Part shown: in pieces, positions 51,920 to 62,373 of the stretch
Layout: each line of letters starts with the position of its first letter
Position numbering within the stretch: position 1 is the first letter of the stretch
DNA from: Nocardioides sp. HDW12B
GTDB taxonomy: Bacteria > Actinomycetota > Actinomycetes > Propionibacteriales > Nocardioidaceae
Length of the DNA: 64,000 nucleotides
Assembly: GCF_011299595.1 (NCBI RefSeq)
Contig: NZ_CP049867.1
Coordinates: 930,001-994,000, forward strand
Direction of reading: 5' to 3'
Notes under the pieces: generated by a model
What the model saw: the letters and a program-made list of their open reading frames with translations, nothing else
Told to the model about the DNA's origin: nothing
Databases searched by the model: none
Program-made: the position numbers and the translations under genes

Positions 51920-52954
51920 ATGAGCGAGCACCCGTCCCGTCACGCCGCCTTCGTCGCCGGTCTGCCCAAGGCCGAGCTGCACGTCCACCACGTCGGGTCG
52001 GCCTCGCCCCGCATCGTGGCCGAGCTGGCCGAGCGCCACCCCGGCACGGTGCCGTCGGACCTCGACGCCCTGCGGGAGTTCTACACCTTCCGCGACTTCG
52101 CCCACTTCGTCGAGGTCTACCTCGCCGTGGTCGACCTGGTCCGGACGCCCGAGGACGTGCGGATGCTGACCTACGAGATCGCCGCGGACATGGCCGGGCA
52201 GAACATCCGCTACGCCGAGCTCACCTGCACGCCGTACACCAACGTGAAGGCGGGGGTGCCGATCCAGGCGTTCGTCGAGGCGATCGAGGACGCGCGCACG
52301 GCCGCCGAGCGCGACCACGGCGTCGTCCTGCGCTGGGTGTACGACGTGCCGGGCGAGTTCGGCGTGGAGGCGGCCGCGGAGACCGTGACCTACCTCGACA
52401 AGAGCCCTTCGACGCTCGTCGGCTTCGGGCTCGGCGGGCCGGAGATCGGCGTACCGCGCCCGCAGTTCCAGCCCTTCTTCGACGCCGCCCGCGCTGCGGG
52501 GCTGCACTCCGTCCCGCACGCGGGGGAGACCACCGGCCCGCAGACGGTCTGGGACGCGATCCGGCTGCTCGGGGCCGAGCGGATCGGGCACGGCACCTCG
52601 TCGGTGCAGGACCCGGACCTGCTGGCCCACCTGGCCGCGACCGGCATCCCGCTGGAGGTGTGCCCGACCTCGAACCTCGCCACCCGGGCGGTGGCGTCGT
52701 ACGAGGAGCACCCGGTCCGGGCCATGGTCGAGGCCGGGGTCACGATCACGATCGGCAGCGACGACCCGCCGATGTTCGGCACGTGGCTGACCAAGGAGTA
52801 CGAGATCGCGGCGGAGCTGCTCGACCTCGACGAGGCGGGCGTGGCCGACCTGGCCCGCTCCGGGGTGCGCTGCTCCTTCGCCGACGACGCCACGAAGGCC
52901 CGTCTGCTGGCCGAGATCGACGCCTACGCCGACGCGCCCCGCTCGTCCCGCTAG
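51920..52954 (+). CDS. add: Adenosine deaminase family protein
   Basis: 344 residues. Metal site His21/His23 in KAELHVHHVGSASP; SVPHAGETTGPQTVWDAI (catalytic Glu), ERIGHGTSSVQDPDLL, LEVCPTSNLAT and TIGSDDPPMFGT are all present. The HHVGSAS start differs from the HLHLEGA of classical Add and marks a separate actinobacterial subgroup, so a related purine (for example an aminofutalosine-type substrate) is possible. ATG at 51920. CGCTAGCCC is repeated at its end. Confidence 0.9.
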   Translation: MSEHPSRHAAFVAGLPKAELHVHHVGSASPRIVAELAERHPGTVPSDLDALREFYTFRDFAHFVEVYLAVVDLVRTPEDVRMLTYEIAADMAGQNIRYAELTCTPYTNVKAGVPIQAFVEAIEDARTAAERDHGVVLRWVYDVPGEFGVEAAAETVTYLDKSPSTLVGFGLGGPEIGVPRPQFQPFFDAARAAGLHSVPHAGETTGPQTVWDAIRLLGAERIGHGTSSVQDPDLLAHLAATGIPLEVCPTSNLATRAVASYEEHPVRAMVEAGVTITIGSDDPPMFGTWLTKEYEIAAELLDLDEAGVADLARSGVRCSFADDATKARLLAEIDAYADAPRSSR

Positions 52955-52959
52955 CCCCG

Positions 52960-53436
52960 CTAGCCCCGCTCGTCGTCGCGTCGCGCCGCCACGGCGGCCA
53001 GCAGGCCGGCGCGCAGGGCGTCCCAGGTCTCCGGCCCGACCCGCTCGCGCCACTCCTGCTCGACCTCGTCGATCAGCCGCTCGCTGGCCGCGACCGCGGC
53101 ACGTCCGTCCGGAGTGAGACGCAGGATGCGGACCCGGCGGTCGGTCGGGTCGCGCAGGGACTCGAGCAGGCCGCGCTCCTCCAGGGCGTTGGCGAACTCG
53201 CCCAGCGCCTGCTTGGTCATGCCCACCCGCTCGGCGAGGTCGGTGACACGCATCCCGTCGGGCGGGGTGAGGCTCAGCAGACGGATCTGCGAGGACCGCA
53301 GCCCCCGTCCGGAGGCCGGCATGCCCGGGGTCCCGGGCTGGCTCGTCCGGGCGTGCATGTCGCGGCGCAGCCCGTCCATGACCTGCCCGAGGAGGCTCAG
53401 GGCGTGGTCGGGGAAGTCGTCCTTGACCCCACTCAT
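52960..53436 (-). CDS. MarR-family transcriptional regulator
   Basis: 158 residues. Winged helix LRSSQIRLLSLTPPDGMRVTDLAERVGMTKQALGEFANALEERGLLE with the beta wing DPTDRRVRILRLTPDGRA. It probably controls itself and the divergent phosphotransferase gene through the dyad at 53439-53473. It stops 5 bp from the deaminase stop (convergent). Confidence 0.92.
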   Translation of the reverse strand: MSGVKDDFPDHALSLLGQVMDGLRRDMHARTSQPGTPGMPASGRGLRSSQIRLLSLTPPDGMRVTDLAERVGMTKQALGEFANALEERGLLESLRDPTDRRVRILRLTPDGRAAVAASERLIDEVEQEWRERVGPETWDALRAGLLAAVAARRDDERG

Positions 53437-53438
53437 AA

Positions 53439-53473
53439 GGCAACCTTACTATCGCCGAGGTAGGAAGGTTACC
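53439..53473. promoter_or_regulatory. MarR operator between divergent genes
   Basis: GGCAACCTTACTA and TAGGAAGGTTACC form an inverted repeat (11 of 13 paired) with a 9-bp spacer, in the 57-bp gap between the MarR and phosphotransferase start codons. Confidence 0.65.
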
Positions 53474-53493
53474 TGACTGACGGAGGTGACGGG

Positions 53494-54708
53494 GTGACGG
53501 AGACGACGCACGCGGGCGGGCGGGCCCGCTCCTCGCTGCCGCCGGTGCCCGAGATGACCGTCGAGGCGCTGCTCGGCCTCGCGGGCGTGGAGGACCCCGG
53601 CGCGGTGGACGGGCGGCTCGACGCGTTGGTGCGCCGGGCGGGAGGCGGCGTCCACCGCTCCGGCTCGGCGGAGGTCTCCGTGGTCTCGCACTCGCTCGGG
53701 GCGCCGGCGACGCACGGCGTCTACCGCGTGACCGGGCGGACCGAGGGTGGTGGGGCCTGGTCGATGTTCTGCAAGGTGATCCAGCACCCGCGCCACTGGG
53801 AGGGGCTGGCCCAGATGCCCCCGGACCTGGCCCGGGAGTTCGCCGACACCTTCCCCTGGCGCACTGAGCTCGAGCTGTGGGACCCCCGCGTGCAGGCGTC
53901 GTTGCCCGACAGCCTGCGCAGCCCGGCGCTGCACGAGCTGATCGAGCTCGAGGAGGACCGCATCGCGGTGTGGCAGGAGGACGTCGCGCTGGTGCCGGGG
54001 GACATCGGCGCGGTGTTCGACCTCGACCGCTACGACCGGGCGGCGTACCTGCTCGGCCGCTGGAACGCTCGCTCGACCACGCCGGAGGTGCTCGGTGTCA
54101 CGGACCTGCCCGTCGGCATGGCGCTGCGGATGTACGCCGAGAAGGCCGTCCCCATGCGCGGACTCGCGCCGCTCACCGACGACGCGCTGTGGGCACACCC
54201 GTGGCTGGCCGACCACGGGTACCTGCGCGCCACCCTGGGGCGGCTGGGGGAGCGGATCGCCGACGACCTCGTCCGGCTCGACGCAATGGTGCAGTGCCTG
54301 CCGCACGGCGACGCCAGCCCGCAGAACCTGCTGCTGCCGGCGGCCGGGGACCCGGCCGAGCTGGTGGTCATCGACCTGTCCTTCCGCACGCCGCACGCCC
54401 TGGGATTCGACCTGTCCCAGCTGCTCGTCGGGCTGACGCAGGCGGGGGAGGTGCCTGCCGCCCAGCTGCCCGAGATCGCCCGACGCATCCTGGCGGCGTA
54501 CCTCCGGGGGCTGCACGACGAGGGCGTCGCCGACCAGGACGCGGCCGTCCACGACTCCTTCGTGACCGTCTCGCTGCTGCGCAGCGGCTTCGACTCGCTG
54601 CTCTACGAGCTGCTGGGCTCCGAGGACCCCGGCGCGCGGCACGCCTTCGACGAGCGGATCGCGCTCACCCGCTTCCTCGTGGAGCAGTACGTCGCGCTCC
54701 ACGGCTGA
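53494..54708 (+). CDS. Aminoglycoside-phosphotransferase-like kinase
   Basis: 404 residues. Brenner-type motif LPHGDASPQNLLLPA (catalytic Asp) and VVIDLSFRTPHALGFDLSQLL (metal-binding Asp) are typical of the APH/choline kinase fold; the N-terminal lobe has MFCKVIQHPRHW with the ATP Lys. Small-molecule kinase of unknown substrate. GTG at 53494, under probable control of the divergent MarR protein. Followed by palindrome A. Confidence 0.85.
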   Translation: MTETTHAGGRARSSLPPVPEMTVEALLGLAGVEDPGAVDGRLDALVRRAGGGVHRSGSAEVSVVSHSLGAPATHGVYRVTGRTEGGGAWSMFCKVIQHPRHWEGLAQMPPDLAREFADTFPWRTELELWDPRVQASLPDSLRSPALHELIELEEDRIAVWQEDVALVPGDIGAVFDLDRYDRAAYLLGRWNARSTTPEVLGVTDLPVGMALRMYAEKAVPMRGLAPLTDDALWAHPWLADHGYLRATLGRLGERIADDLVRLDAMVQCLPHGDASPQNLLLPAAGDPAELVVIDLSFRTPHALGFDLSQLLVGLTQAGEVPAAQLPEIARRILAAYLRGLHDEGVADQDAAVHDSFVTVSLLRSGFDSLLYELLGSEDPGARHAFDERIALTRFLVEQYVALHG

Positions 54709-54714
54709 GGCGTG

Positions 54715-54775
54715 ACAGAACCGAGGGACAAGCACCGCCGGACCCCTCGCGAGGGTGCTCTTGCCTCGGTTCTGT
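54715..54775. terminator. Long palindrome A, 3' of the phosphotransferase gene
   Basis: ACAGAACCGAGG...AGCACC (54715-54736) pairs with GGTGCT...CCTCGGTTCTGT (54754-54775) with a 4x4 internal loop (GACA/CTTG). Downstream flank TGAGGCGGGG. Same design as palindrome B. Confidence 0.65.
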
Positions 54776-54804
54776 GAGGCGGGGCCGGCGCGCATGATGG
54801 GGCG

Positions 54805-55140
54805 ATGGACGTGCTGCGCTCGATCTCGCTGTTCCTGCTCGCCGCCGTCGCGGAGATCGGGGGTGCCTGGCTGGTCTGGCAGGGCGTGCGCGAGAACCGC
54901 GGCTGGCTCTGGATCGGGCTCGGGGTGGTCGCACTCGGGCTCTACGGCTTCGTGGCCACGCTGCAGCCGGACGCCAACTTCGGACGCATCCTCGCCGCGT
55001 ACGGCGGGGTGTTCGTCGCCGGCTCACTGGCGTGGGGGATGGTGCTCGACGGCTTCCGCCCCGACCGGTACGACGTCGTCGGCGCGGTGCTCTGCCTCGT
55101 CGGCGTGGCCGTGATCATGTACTCCCCGCGGACGTCGTGA
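54805..55140 (+). CDS. YnfA-family small membrane protein
   Basis: 111 residues, four membrane helices: [81 protein letters not shown]. The [11 protein letters not shown] start is the UPF0060/YnfA signature, a relative of SMR exporters. Flanked by palindromes A and B, so probably transcribed alone. Confidence 0.93.
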   Translation: MDVLRSISLFLLAAVAEIGGAWLVWQGVRENRGWLWIGLGVVALGLYGFVATLQPDANFGRILAAYGGVFVAGSLAWGMVLDGFRPDRYDVVGAVLCLVGVAVIMYSPRTS

Positions 55141-55176
55141 GGGCTCGTCACAGCCTCCCCCGCCCTGCCGGCGCGG

Positions 55177-55235
55177 CAGAACCGAGAGACAAGCACCCTG
55201 GGACCGGCCGGGAGGGTGCTTTTCTCTCGGTTCTG
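55177..55235. terminator. Long palindrome B, 3' of the YnfA gene
   Basis: CAGAACCGAGAG...AGCACCCT (55177-55199) pairs with AGGGTGCT...CTCTCGGTTCTG (55213-55235), 22 of 23 positions, loop GGGACCGGCCGGG. Right flank TGTGAGGCGGGG is identical to that of palindrome A. Confidence 0.7.
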
Positions 55236-55254
55236 TGAGGCGGGGAAGGTGGGG

Positions 55255-55839
55255 TCAGTGCAGGGACGCGTCGGGCGCCCCGGTGCGCCAGGCGAGGAAC
55301 CGGACCTGCAGCCCCGCCCGGGTCGGCGCCGCGCAGAACGGACCGGCCGTGGCCGCGGCCTCGGGATCGAGCGGCAGCACCCGCACGAGGCGGAACGCCT
55401 CCCCCTCGGCACGGGCCCGGACCGTCACGGCGTCACCGGCCCGGCTGAGGCGGACCGTGACCGTGCGCCCGCGCCAGTCGGGCACCGGCGCCACCGACCA
55501 GTCGGAGCGCCCCCGGGTCACGACCGCGCCGAGCTGGGCCACGCCGTCGGAGACCTCCACCCCGGCCTTGACCCAGTGGTCCTCGGCGGCGTGCAGGAAC
55601 ACGCCTGCCTGGTCGAACTGCTCGGCGTAGTCGAGGACGACGTCGACCTCTACGGCCGCGTCGTTCGGCAGCGGTGCCAGCAGCGCGTGCTCGCTGTCGT
55701 GCACGAAGCCGTAGCTGGTGTGGCGCCAGGCGTCGCTGCCCTCCCGGGCCGTGACGAGCAGCGACGTACCGTCCTCGACCACCTGCACGGGCGGGTGGGA
55801 CCAGTGTCCCTCGGACCACGGCACGTCACGGCTGCTCAT
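55255..55839 (-). CDS. DUF1349 family protein
   Basis: 194 residues. WRHTSYGFVHDSEHALLAPLP and YAEQFDQAGVFLHAAEDHWVKAGVEVSDG are the hallmarks of DUF1349, a beta-sandwich related to concanavalin-like lectins/glucanases. No signal peptide, so it is cytosolic as drawn. Start ATG at 55839 begins SSRDVPWSEGHW. The gene ends 19 bp from palindrome B. Confidence 0.88.
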   Translation of the reverse strand: MSSRDVPWSEGHWSHPPVQVVEDGTSLLVTAREGSDAWRHTSYGFVHDSEHALLAPLPNDAAVEVDVVLDYAEQFDQAGVFLHAAEDHWVKAGVEVSDGVAQLGAVVTRGRSDWSVAPVPDWRGRTVTVRLSRAGDAVTVRARAEGEAFRLVRVLPLDPEAAATAGPFCAAPTRAGLQVRFLAWRTGAPDASLH

Positions 55840-55903
55840 CGCAGCATCCTGGCTGCTCGTGCGTGCCGTGACCAGACGTCGGGCCCCGGCCGGCCGGCTC
55901 CCG

Positions 55904-55963
55904 CAGATGCGTGGGAAAAGCACCTGGTCGGGGGCCCAGGTGGGTGCTTTTCCCACGCATCTG
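55904..55963. terminator. Long palindrome C, 3' of tRNA-Arg
   Basis: CAGATGCGTGGGAAAAGCACC (55904-55924) is perfectly complementary to 55943-55963 over 21 bp. The core AAGCACC / GGTGCTT is the same as in palindromes A and B. It begins 15 bp beyond the 3' end of the leftward tRNA-Arg, so it may be its terminator. Confidence 0.7.
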
Positions 55964-55977
55964 GGTGAGGTGGAGGG

Positions 55978-56051
55978 CGCCCCCGACAGGATTCGAACCT
56001 GTGACCGGCGGATTAGAAGGCCGCTGCTCTATCCAGCTGAGCTACGAGGGC
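55978..56051 (-). tRNA. tRNA-Arg (UCU)
   Basis: 74 nt. Acceptor GCCCTCG/CGGGGGC, discriminator G, anticodon loop CTTCTAA giving TCT, with one mismatch next to the loop (C31-T39); T loop TTCGAAT. CCA not encoded. Confidence 0.93.
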
Positions 56052-56206
56052 AGGTGGCGGGATCGCGGACGTCGCCGCGGACCCGCGCGTCAGGATAGCC
56101 GCCCGGCCGGGCGCCCGATTGCCCGCTTCGGGACCTGCCCCCTTAGGGTCGATGGTCGGACCGGACGCCGTGGGGCGCCGGCCAACGAGAGCAGGGAGTG
56201 GTGGAG

Positions 56207-56908
56207 ATGCGTCGCACCCCAGGAGCGATCGCGCTGACGGCGCTGGTCCTCGTCCTGGCCGGGTGCTCGGACTCGGGCGAGCCGGAGACCGAGGAGACGC
56301 CCGCCGCGAGCGCGTCGGAGACCGCGTCCGACAGCGCATCGAGCAGCCCCTCCGACGACGCGAGCGAGGAGCTGCCCGAGACCTCCGGCTCGGGCGTCCC
56401 GTCAGACGTCGAGGAGGGCGTGCTGGCCCGGCTGGCCGCCGCGGACGACCTGTTCGGCACCGCCCCGGAGACGGACCCGCAGGTGCTCGGCCTGGAGGAG
56501 TTCAACGCCGGGGCGCCCCCGGAGCAGCTCGCCGCCCTCGAGGAGCGCGGCTTCGTCGCCGGTGCCTTCGAGCAGCTGAAGGCGCCGAGGACCGCCGACG
56601 CGGTCCGCGTCGTGATCGGCTTCGAGACCCCCGCGGGGGCCAAGGCCGACGTGCAGTCCGGCATCGAGGACCAGCCCGGTGAGGGCGAGGTCGAGAAGTT
56701 CCCGGTGCCCGGCGTGCCCGGCGCGGAGGGCTTCGACGTCTTCGGCCAGCAGGGCCTCATCGGGCGCAACGTCGCCTTCAACGTGGGGGAGTACCAGTAC
56801 ATCCTCGGCGTCGCCACCCAGCAGCCGGCCAGCAAGCCGCAGGTCAGCCAGGGCGAGCTCGCCGGTGTGGCCCAGGAGTGGTACGCCGCGGTCCGCGGGC
56901 TCGACTGA
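56207..56908 (+). CDS. Secreted lipoprotein, unknown function
   Basis: 233 residues. Lipobox LVLAGCSDS after a short signal sequence, then a Ser/Glu-rich linker and a folded domain (ARLAAADDLFGTAPETDPQ ... VVIGFETPAGAKADVQSG ... YILGVATQQPAS) that may bind a ligand. ATG 56207 with GGGAG upstream; an in-frame GTG is at 56198. Stands between tRNA-Arg and the convergent LLM gene. Confidence 0.75.
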   Translation: MRRTPGAIALTALVLVLAGCSDSGEPETEETPAASASETASDSASSSPSDDASEELPETSGSGVPSDVEEGVLARLAAADDLFGTAPETDPQVLGLEEFNAGAPPEQLAALEERGFVAGAFEQLKAPRTADAVRVVIGFETPAGAKADVQSGIEDQPGEGEVEKFPVPGVPGAEGFDVFGQQGLIGRNVAFNVGEYQYILGVATQQPASKPQVSQGELAGVAQEWYAAVRGLD

Positions 56909-56920
56909 CGGTCAGGCCCG

Positions 56921-57809
56921 TCAGGCGCGCAGCCGCGCCACACCCTCGCGGAGGACCTCCGGGTCGGCGTGCAGCGAGCTGGACGGGTCCGCGTCTGGCC
57001 AGTAGACGGCCAGCTCGGTGAAGCCGATCTGCGTGGCCCGGCCGACTGCGTCGACGTACGCCTCGACCGAGGCGAGCGGGCGGAGATGGCCGAAGCCGAC
57101 CAGCAGCGACATCCGGACGGTCGCGGGGTCGCGGTCGTGGGTCTCGCACGCCGCGACGAGCCGGTCCCGCTGCCGGGTCACCTCGGCCCAGTAGTCGTCG
57201 CCGGTCAGGTCGCGCGACTGCGGCCCGCCGTACGTCGACCAGCCGTCGGCCTTGCGCGCCACGAGGTCGAGGCCGCGGGGACCGTGGGCGGCCAGCATGA
57301 GGTGGGGCGGACGGCGTCCGGGAGGGAGCGGCAACGTCTCGATCCCGGTGAACGACAGCTCGCGGCCCTGCCACTCCGTGTCGCCGCGCCACACCGCCTC
57401 GAGGCCGTCGACGGTGTCGTGGAAGAGCCGGCTCAGCTCGCCGAACTCCGGCACCCGGCCGGTGTCGGCACCGCCCTCGGTCGGCACGCCGGCCCCGAAG
57501 CCCAGCACCATCCGGCCGTCGCTGACGTCGTCGACGGTCGCGGCCAGCCGGGCCAGCGCCACCGGGCGCCGCAGCGCGGCCGAGGCCACGAGCACCCCGA
57601 CGTCCACCCGCGAGGTCGAGGCCGCGGCGGCGGCCACGGTCGCCCAGCCCTCGGCGAGCCAGCGGCCCGGCACCGTGCGGTGGGTCAGGTGGTCCCAGGT
57701 GTAGCCGACGTCGAGGCCCCAGTCGTCGAGCGAGCGCCACGCCTCCCGGGACTCGGACCAGGGGCGTGACGGCGGGATCACGACGCCCAGCCGCGGCGCA
57801 GGCGACGGC

Positions 57810-57817
<8 letters not shown>
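56921..57817 (-). CDS. LLM-class F420-dependent oxidoreductase
   Basis: 298 residues, TIM barrel: RLGVVIPPSRPWSE, LARLAATVDDVSDGRMVLGFGAG (flavin/F420 phosphate region), LMLAAHGPRGLDLVARKADGWSTYG. It probably uses deazaflavin F420 as cofactor; substrate unknown. The start overlaps the end of the aminopeptidase gene by 8 bp, so the two are coupled. Confidence 0.9.
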
Positions 57818-59273
<1,456 letters not shown>

Positions 59274-59338
59274 CCGGCCAGCCTACGACGACGACCGTTC
59301 GATGGTTCGGGTCGTCGCTCACTGGATACGCTCCGGAG

Positions 59339-60667
59339 GTGACCTGGGGCGTCGGTGAACAGCGTCCGCCGCAGCTCTGGGCTCCGGCGGCACACCCACC
59401 TGCCCACGGCCAGGGCCACGGCTGGAGCCAGGGGTGGGCACCGCCCCCGCTGCCGCCCGTCCCGCCGTCGCTCTCGAGCCGGCGCAACGCCCGCAGCATC
59501 GTCTTCGCGGTGCTCGTCGCAGTGGGGCTGCTCATCGGCGCCGGGGTCATCGGCTTCGTCTTCGTCGCCAGTGGCCAGCCCGAGGCGATCGCCGTCGGGT
59601 TCGTGCTCGCGCTGCTGCCGGTGGGGCCGCTCGTCGGCTGCTACCTGTGGCTCGACCGCTACGAGCCCGAGCCGGGGCGGCTGCTGCTCATGGCGTTCGG
59701 CTGGGGCGCCCTCGTGGCCACCGCGACCGCGCTCGTGCTGCAGGTCGTCGACGACAGCCTGAGCGGACGCGGCATGGTCTGGTCCGGCGTCGTCGTGGCG
59801 CCGATCTCGGAGGAGGCCGCCAAGGGCGCCTTCGTGCTGCTGCTGCTCTGGCTGCGCCGCCACGTCATCCACGGCGTGCTCGACGGGCTCGTCTACGCGG
59901 GGCTGGTCGGCATCGGCTTCGCCTTCACCGAGAACATCCTCTACTTCGCCGGGGCGTACGCCGGCGAGATGGGCCTGGGGCCGGGCGGCTTCGGAGCGGC
60001 GACCACGATCTTCGTCGTGCGCGGTGTCTTCAGCCCCTTCGCCCACCCGCTGTTCACCTCGGCGATCGGCATCGGGGCGGGGATCATGGTCGGCACGCGC
60101 CGCCGGTGGCTGCGCTGGCTGGCGCCGCTGGTGGGCTACCTCGTCGCGGTCGGTCTGCACGCGGCCTGGAACGGCTCGGCCTTCCTCGCCGACGGACGCT
60201 TCTTCCCGTTGACCTACTTCTTCGCCATGGTGCCGGGGTTCTTCGTGCTCGTCGGGCTGGCGATCTGGTTCCGGGTGCGGGAGGGTCGGATGCTGACCCG
60301 GTCGCTGACCGACCTGGCGCACCGCGGCTACCTGGGGCTCGACGAGGTCCTCTGGCTGGTGCGGCCCCCGGCTCGGCGTACCGCTCGCCGCAACGCGCGA
60401 CGCCGCGGCGGCCCGGGGGCGGAGAAGCTGCTCAAGGACTACCAGCGGCAGGCCATCGAGCTGGCGGTGCTGCACGACCACGTCATGCGCGGTCACCGTG
60501 GTCGGCGCGGCCGCGACGCCGAGGACACGCACCGCCGCGGCGCCCACATGGCCCACCGGCTCGGGGTGCTCCGCGCCCACGTCACCGCGCCGCCGCAGCC
60601 GGCCTGGTCGGCCTGGTCGGCGTGGCCGCACCCCCACTCGTCCGGCTGGCCGCAGGGGTGGTCGTGA
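59339..60667 (+). CDS. PrsW-family intramembrane metalloprotease
   Basis: 442 residues. A Pro/Trp-rich start (VGEQRPPQLWAPAAHPPAHG) precedes about eight membrane helices with the active-site motifs VAPISEEAAKGAFVLLL (EExxK), SPFAHPLFTSAIGIG and GLHAAWNGSAF. PrsW cleaves anti-sigma factors inside the membrane; RskA (44154-44939) is one possible kind of target, not shown. A ~90-residue basic C-terminal tail follows. The stop overlaps the next start (GTGA). Confidence 0.9.
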   Translation: MTWGVGEQRPPQLWAPAAHPPAHGQGHGWSQGWAPPPLPPVPPSLSSRRNARSIVFAVLVAVGLLIGAGVIGFVFVASGQPEAIAVGFVLALLPVGPLVGCYLWLDRYEPEPGRLLLMAFGWGALVATATALVLQVVDDSLSGRGMVWSGVVVAPISEEAAKGAFVLLLLWLRRHVIHGVLDGLVYAGLVGIGFAFTENILYFAGAYAGEMGLGPGGFGAATTIFVVRGVFSPFAHPLFTSAIGIGAGIMVGTRRRWLRWLAPLVGYLVAVGLHAAWNGSAFLADGRFFPLTYFFAMVPGFFVLVGLAIWFRVREGRMLTRSLTDLAHRGYLGLDEVLWLVRPPARRTARRNARRRGGPGAEKLLKDYQRQAIELAVLHDHVMRGHRGRRGRDAEDTHRRGAHMAHRLGVLRAHVTAPPQPAWSAWSAWPHPHSSGWPQGWS

Positions 60668-62373
60668 CCGGTCTCGAGAGCACCCTGACCGACCTGCGCG
60701 ACGCCCTCACCCGGGTCCGGCTGCCGCTGGAGACCCCCGAGGCCGCCCGCCACCGCGCCGCCCGCGACGAGGTCGTCGGCCAGCTCGACGACTACGTGCT
60801 GCCGCGGCTGCGCCAGATCGACGCCCCGCTGCTGGCGGTCGTCGGCGGCTCCACCGGGGCGGGCAAGTCGACCATGGTCAACTCGCTCGTGGGGCGCCGC
60901 GTCAGCGAGCCCGGGGTGCTGCGGCCGACCACCCGCGCCCCCGTCCTGGTCTGCCACCCGGACGACGTGGCGTGGTTCGACGACGACCGGGTGCTGCCCG
61001 ACCTCGCCCGCAGCCACGGGCCGAGCCAGGACCCCGGTGCCGTGCAGGTCGTCACGGCCGACACCGTGCCCCGGGGCCTCGCCGTCATGGACGCGCCCGA
61101 CATCGACTCCGTCGAGGTCCGCAACCGGGCGCTGGCGAGCCAGCTGCTGGCCGCCGCCGACCTGTGGCTGTTCGTCACCTCGGCCGCGCGCTACGCCGAC
61201 CAGGTGCCGTGGGACTTCCTGCGCGCCGCGGCCGAGCGCAGTGCCGCCGTCGCGATCGTGCTGGACCGCACCCCACCGGCGGCCGTCGACGAGGTCGGCG
61301 CGCACCTGCGCGAGATGATGGACGCCCGCGACCTGGCCGCCTCGCCGCTCTTCACCGTCGCCGAGGTCGGCCTCGACGGCGAGGGCCTGCTGCCGGCCCA
61401 GCAGACCGCGCCGATCGCCGGCTGGCTGCACGACCTCGCCGCCGACTCCGACGCGCGGGCGAGCGTCGTGCGGCAGACCCTCGAGGGCGCGGTGGAGTCC
61501 GTCGTACGTCGCGCGCGCGGCATCGCGGAGGCCCACGGCGACCAGCGCGCCGCCGTGCAGCAGCTGCACCAGGACGTCGCACGCTCCTACGACCGCGCCC
61601 GTCGTGAGGTCGGCGAGGCGTCGGCCGACGGCAGCCTGCTGCGCGGCGAGCTGCTGGCGCGCTGGCAGGAGTTCGTCGGCGCCGGCGACCTGATGCGCTC
61701 GGTCGAGTCCAAGGTCGGCTGGCTCCGCGACCGCGTCACCGGCTTCTTCCGCGGCCAGCCCGCGCAGGTCGACCGCGTGACCTCGGCGGTGGAGACCGGC
61801 CTCGAGGCGTTGCTGGTCGAGCACGCCGAGGCGGCCGCGGAGCGCGCCCGTGACGCCTGGGACGGCTCGACCACCGGCCGCCAGGTGCTGTCCGAGCCCG
61901 GTGCGCGCGACCTGGGCCGGGCCTCGCGGGAGTTCCGTGGCGCGGCCGAGCGGGTCGTGCGCGACTGGCAGCGGGCCGTCGTGGAGCTGGTGCGCGAGGA
62001 GGGCCAGTCGCGCCGCACCACCGCACGCTTCCTGGCCTTCGGCGTCAACGGCCTCGCCGTAGCGCTCATGATCGTGGTCTTCGTCAGCACCGCCGGCATG
62101 ACGGGCGCCGAGGTCGGCATCGCCGGCGGCAGCGCCGTGCTGGGGCAGAAGCTGCTCGAGGCGGTCTTCGGCGACCAGGCCGTGCGGCGGCTCACCGAGC
62201 TCTCGCGCCGTGACCTGGAGGAGCGGGTGGCGGCGGCGTACGACGGGGAGCGCGCCCGGTGGGACGAGGTGCTCGCCGCGCTGGGCGTGCGCACCGAGGA
62301 CGGCGAGCGGCTGGACGCCGCGGTGGGCGCGGTCGAGCGGTCGCGGGTCGCCGAACCTGAGGCGCGGGCGTGA
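60664..62373 (+). CDS. Dynamin-like/YfjP GTPase, first of a tandem pair
   Basis: 569 residues. P-loop GGSTGAGKSTMVN (about 61-73), switch II VMDAPDIDSVE, a G4-like LDRT, then helical middle segments and a C-terminal hydrophobic pair (GVNGLAVALMIVVFVSTAGM, GIAGGSAVLGQKLLEAVFG). Architecture fits a membrane-remodelling bacterial dynamin-like protein. GTG start coupled to prsW; its stop is coupled to the second GTPase gene. Confidence 0.85.
   Translation: MTGLESTLTDLRDALTRVRLPLETPEAARHRAARDEVVGQLDDYVLPRLRQIDAPLLAVVGGSTGAGKSTMVNSLVGRRVSEPGVLRPTTRAPVLVCHPDDVAWFDDDRVLPDLARSHGPSQDPGAVQVVTADTVPRGLAVMDAPDIDSVEVRNRALASQLLAAADLWLFVTSAARYADQVPWDFLRAAAERSAAVAIVLDRTPPAAVDEVGAHLREMMDARDLAASPLFTVAEVGLDGEGLLPAQQTAPIAGWLHDLAADSDARASVVRQTLEGAVESVVRRARGIAEAHGDQRAAVQQLHQDVARSYDRARREVGEASADGSLLRGELLARWQEFVGAGDLMRSVESKVGWLRDRVTGFFRGQPAQVDRVTSAVETGLEALLVEHAEAAAERARDAWDGSTTGRQVLSEPGARDLGRASREFRGAAERVVRDWQRAVVELVREEGQSRRTTARFLAFGVNGLAVALMIVVFVSTAGMTGAEVGIAGGSAVLGQKLLEAVFGDQAVRRLTELSRRDLEERVAAAYDGERARWDEVLAALGVRTEDGERLDAAVGAVERSRVAEPEARA

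Noticed and set aside
61863-61878. GGCTCGACCACCGG inside the first GTPase gene, matching the hmgA insert
   Set aside because: Only ~15 bp, without the GGTCTCGAC end or a repeated unit; probably chance at this base composition.
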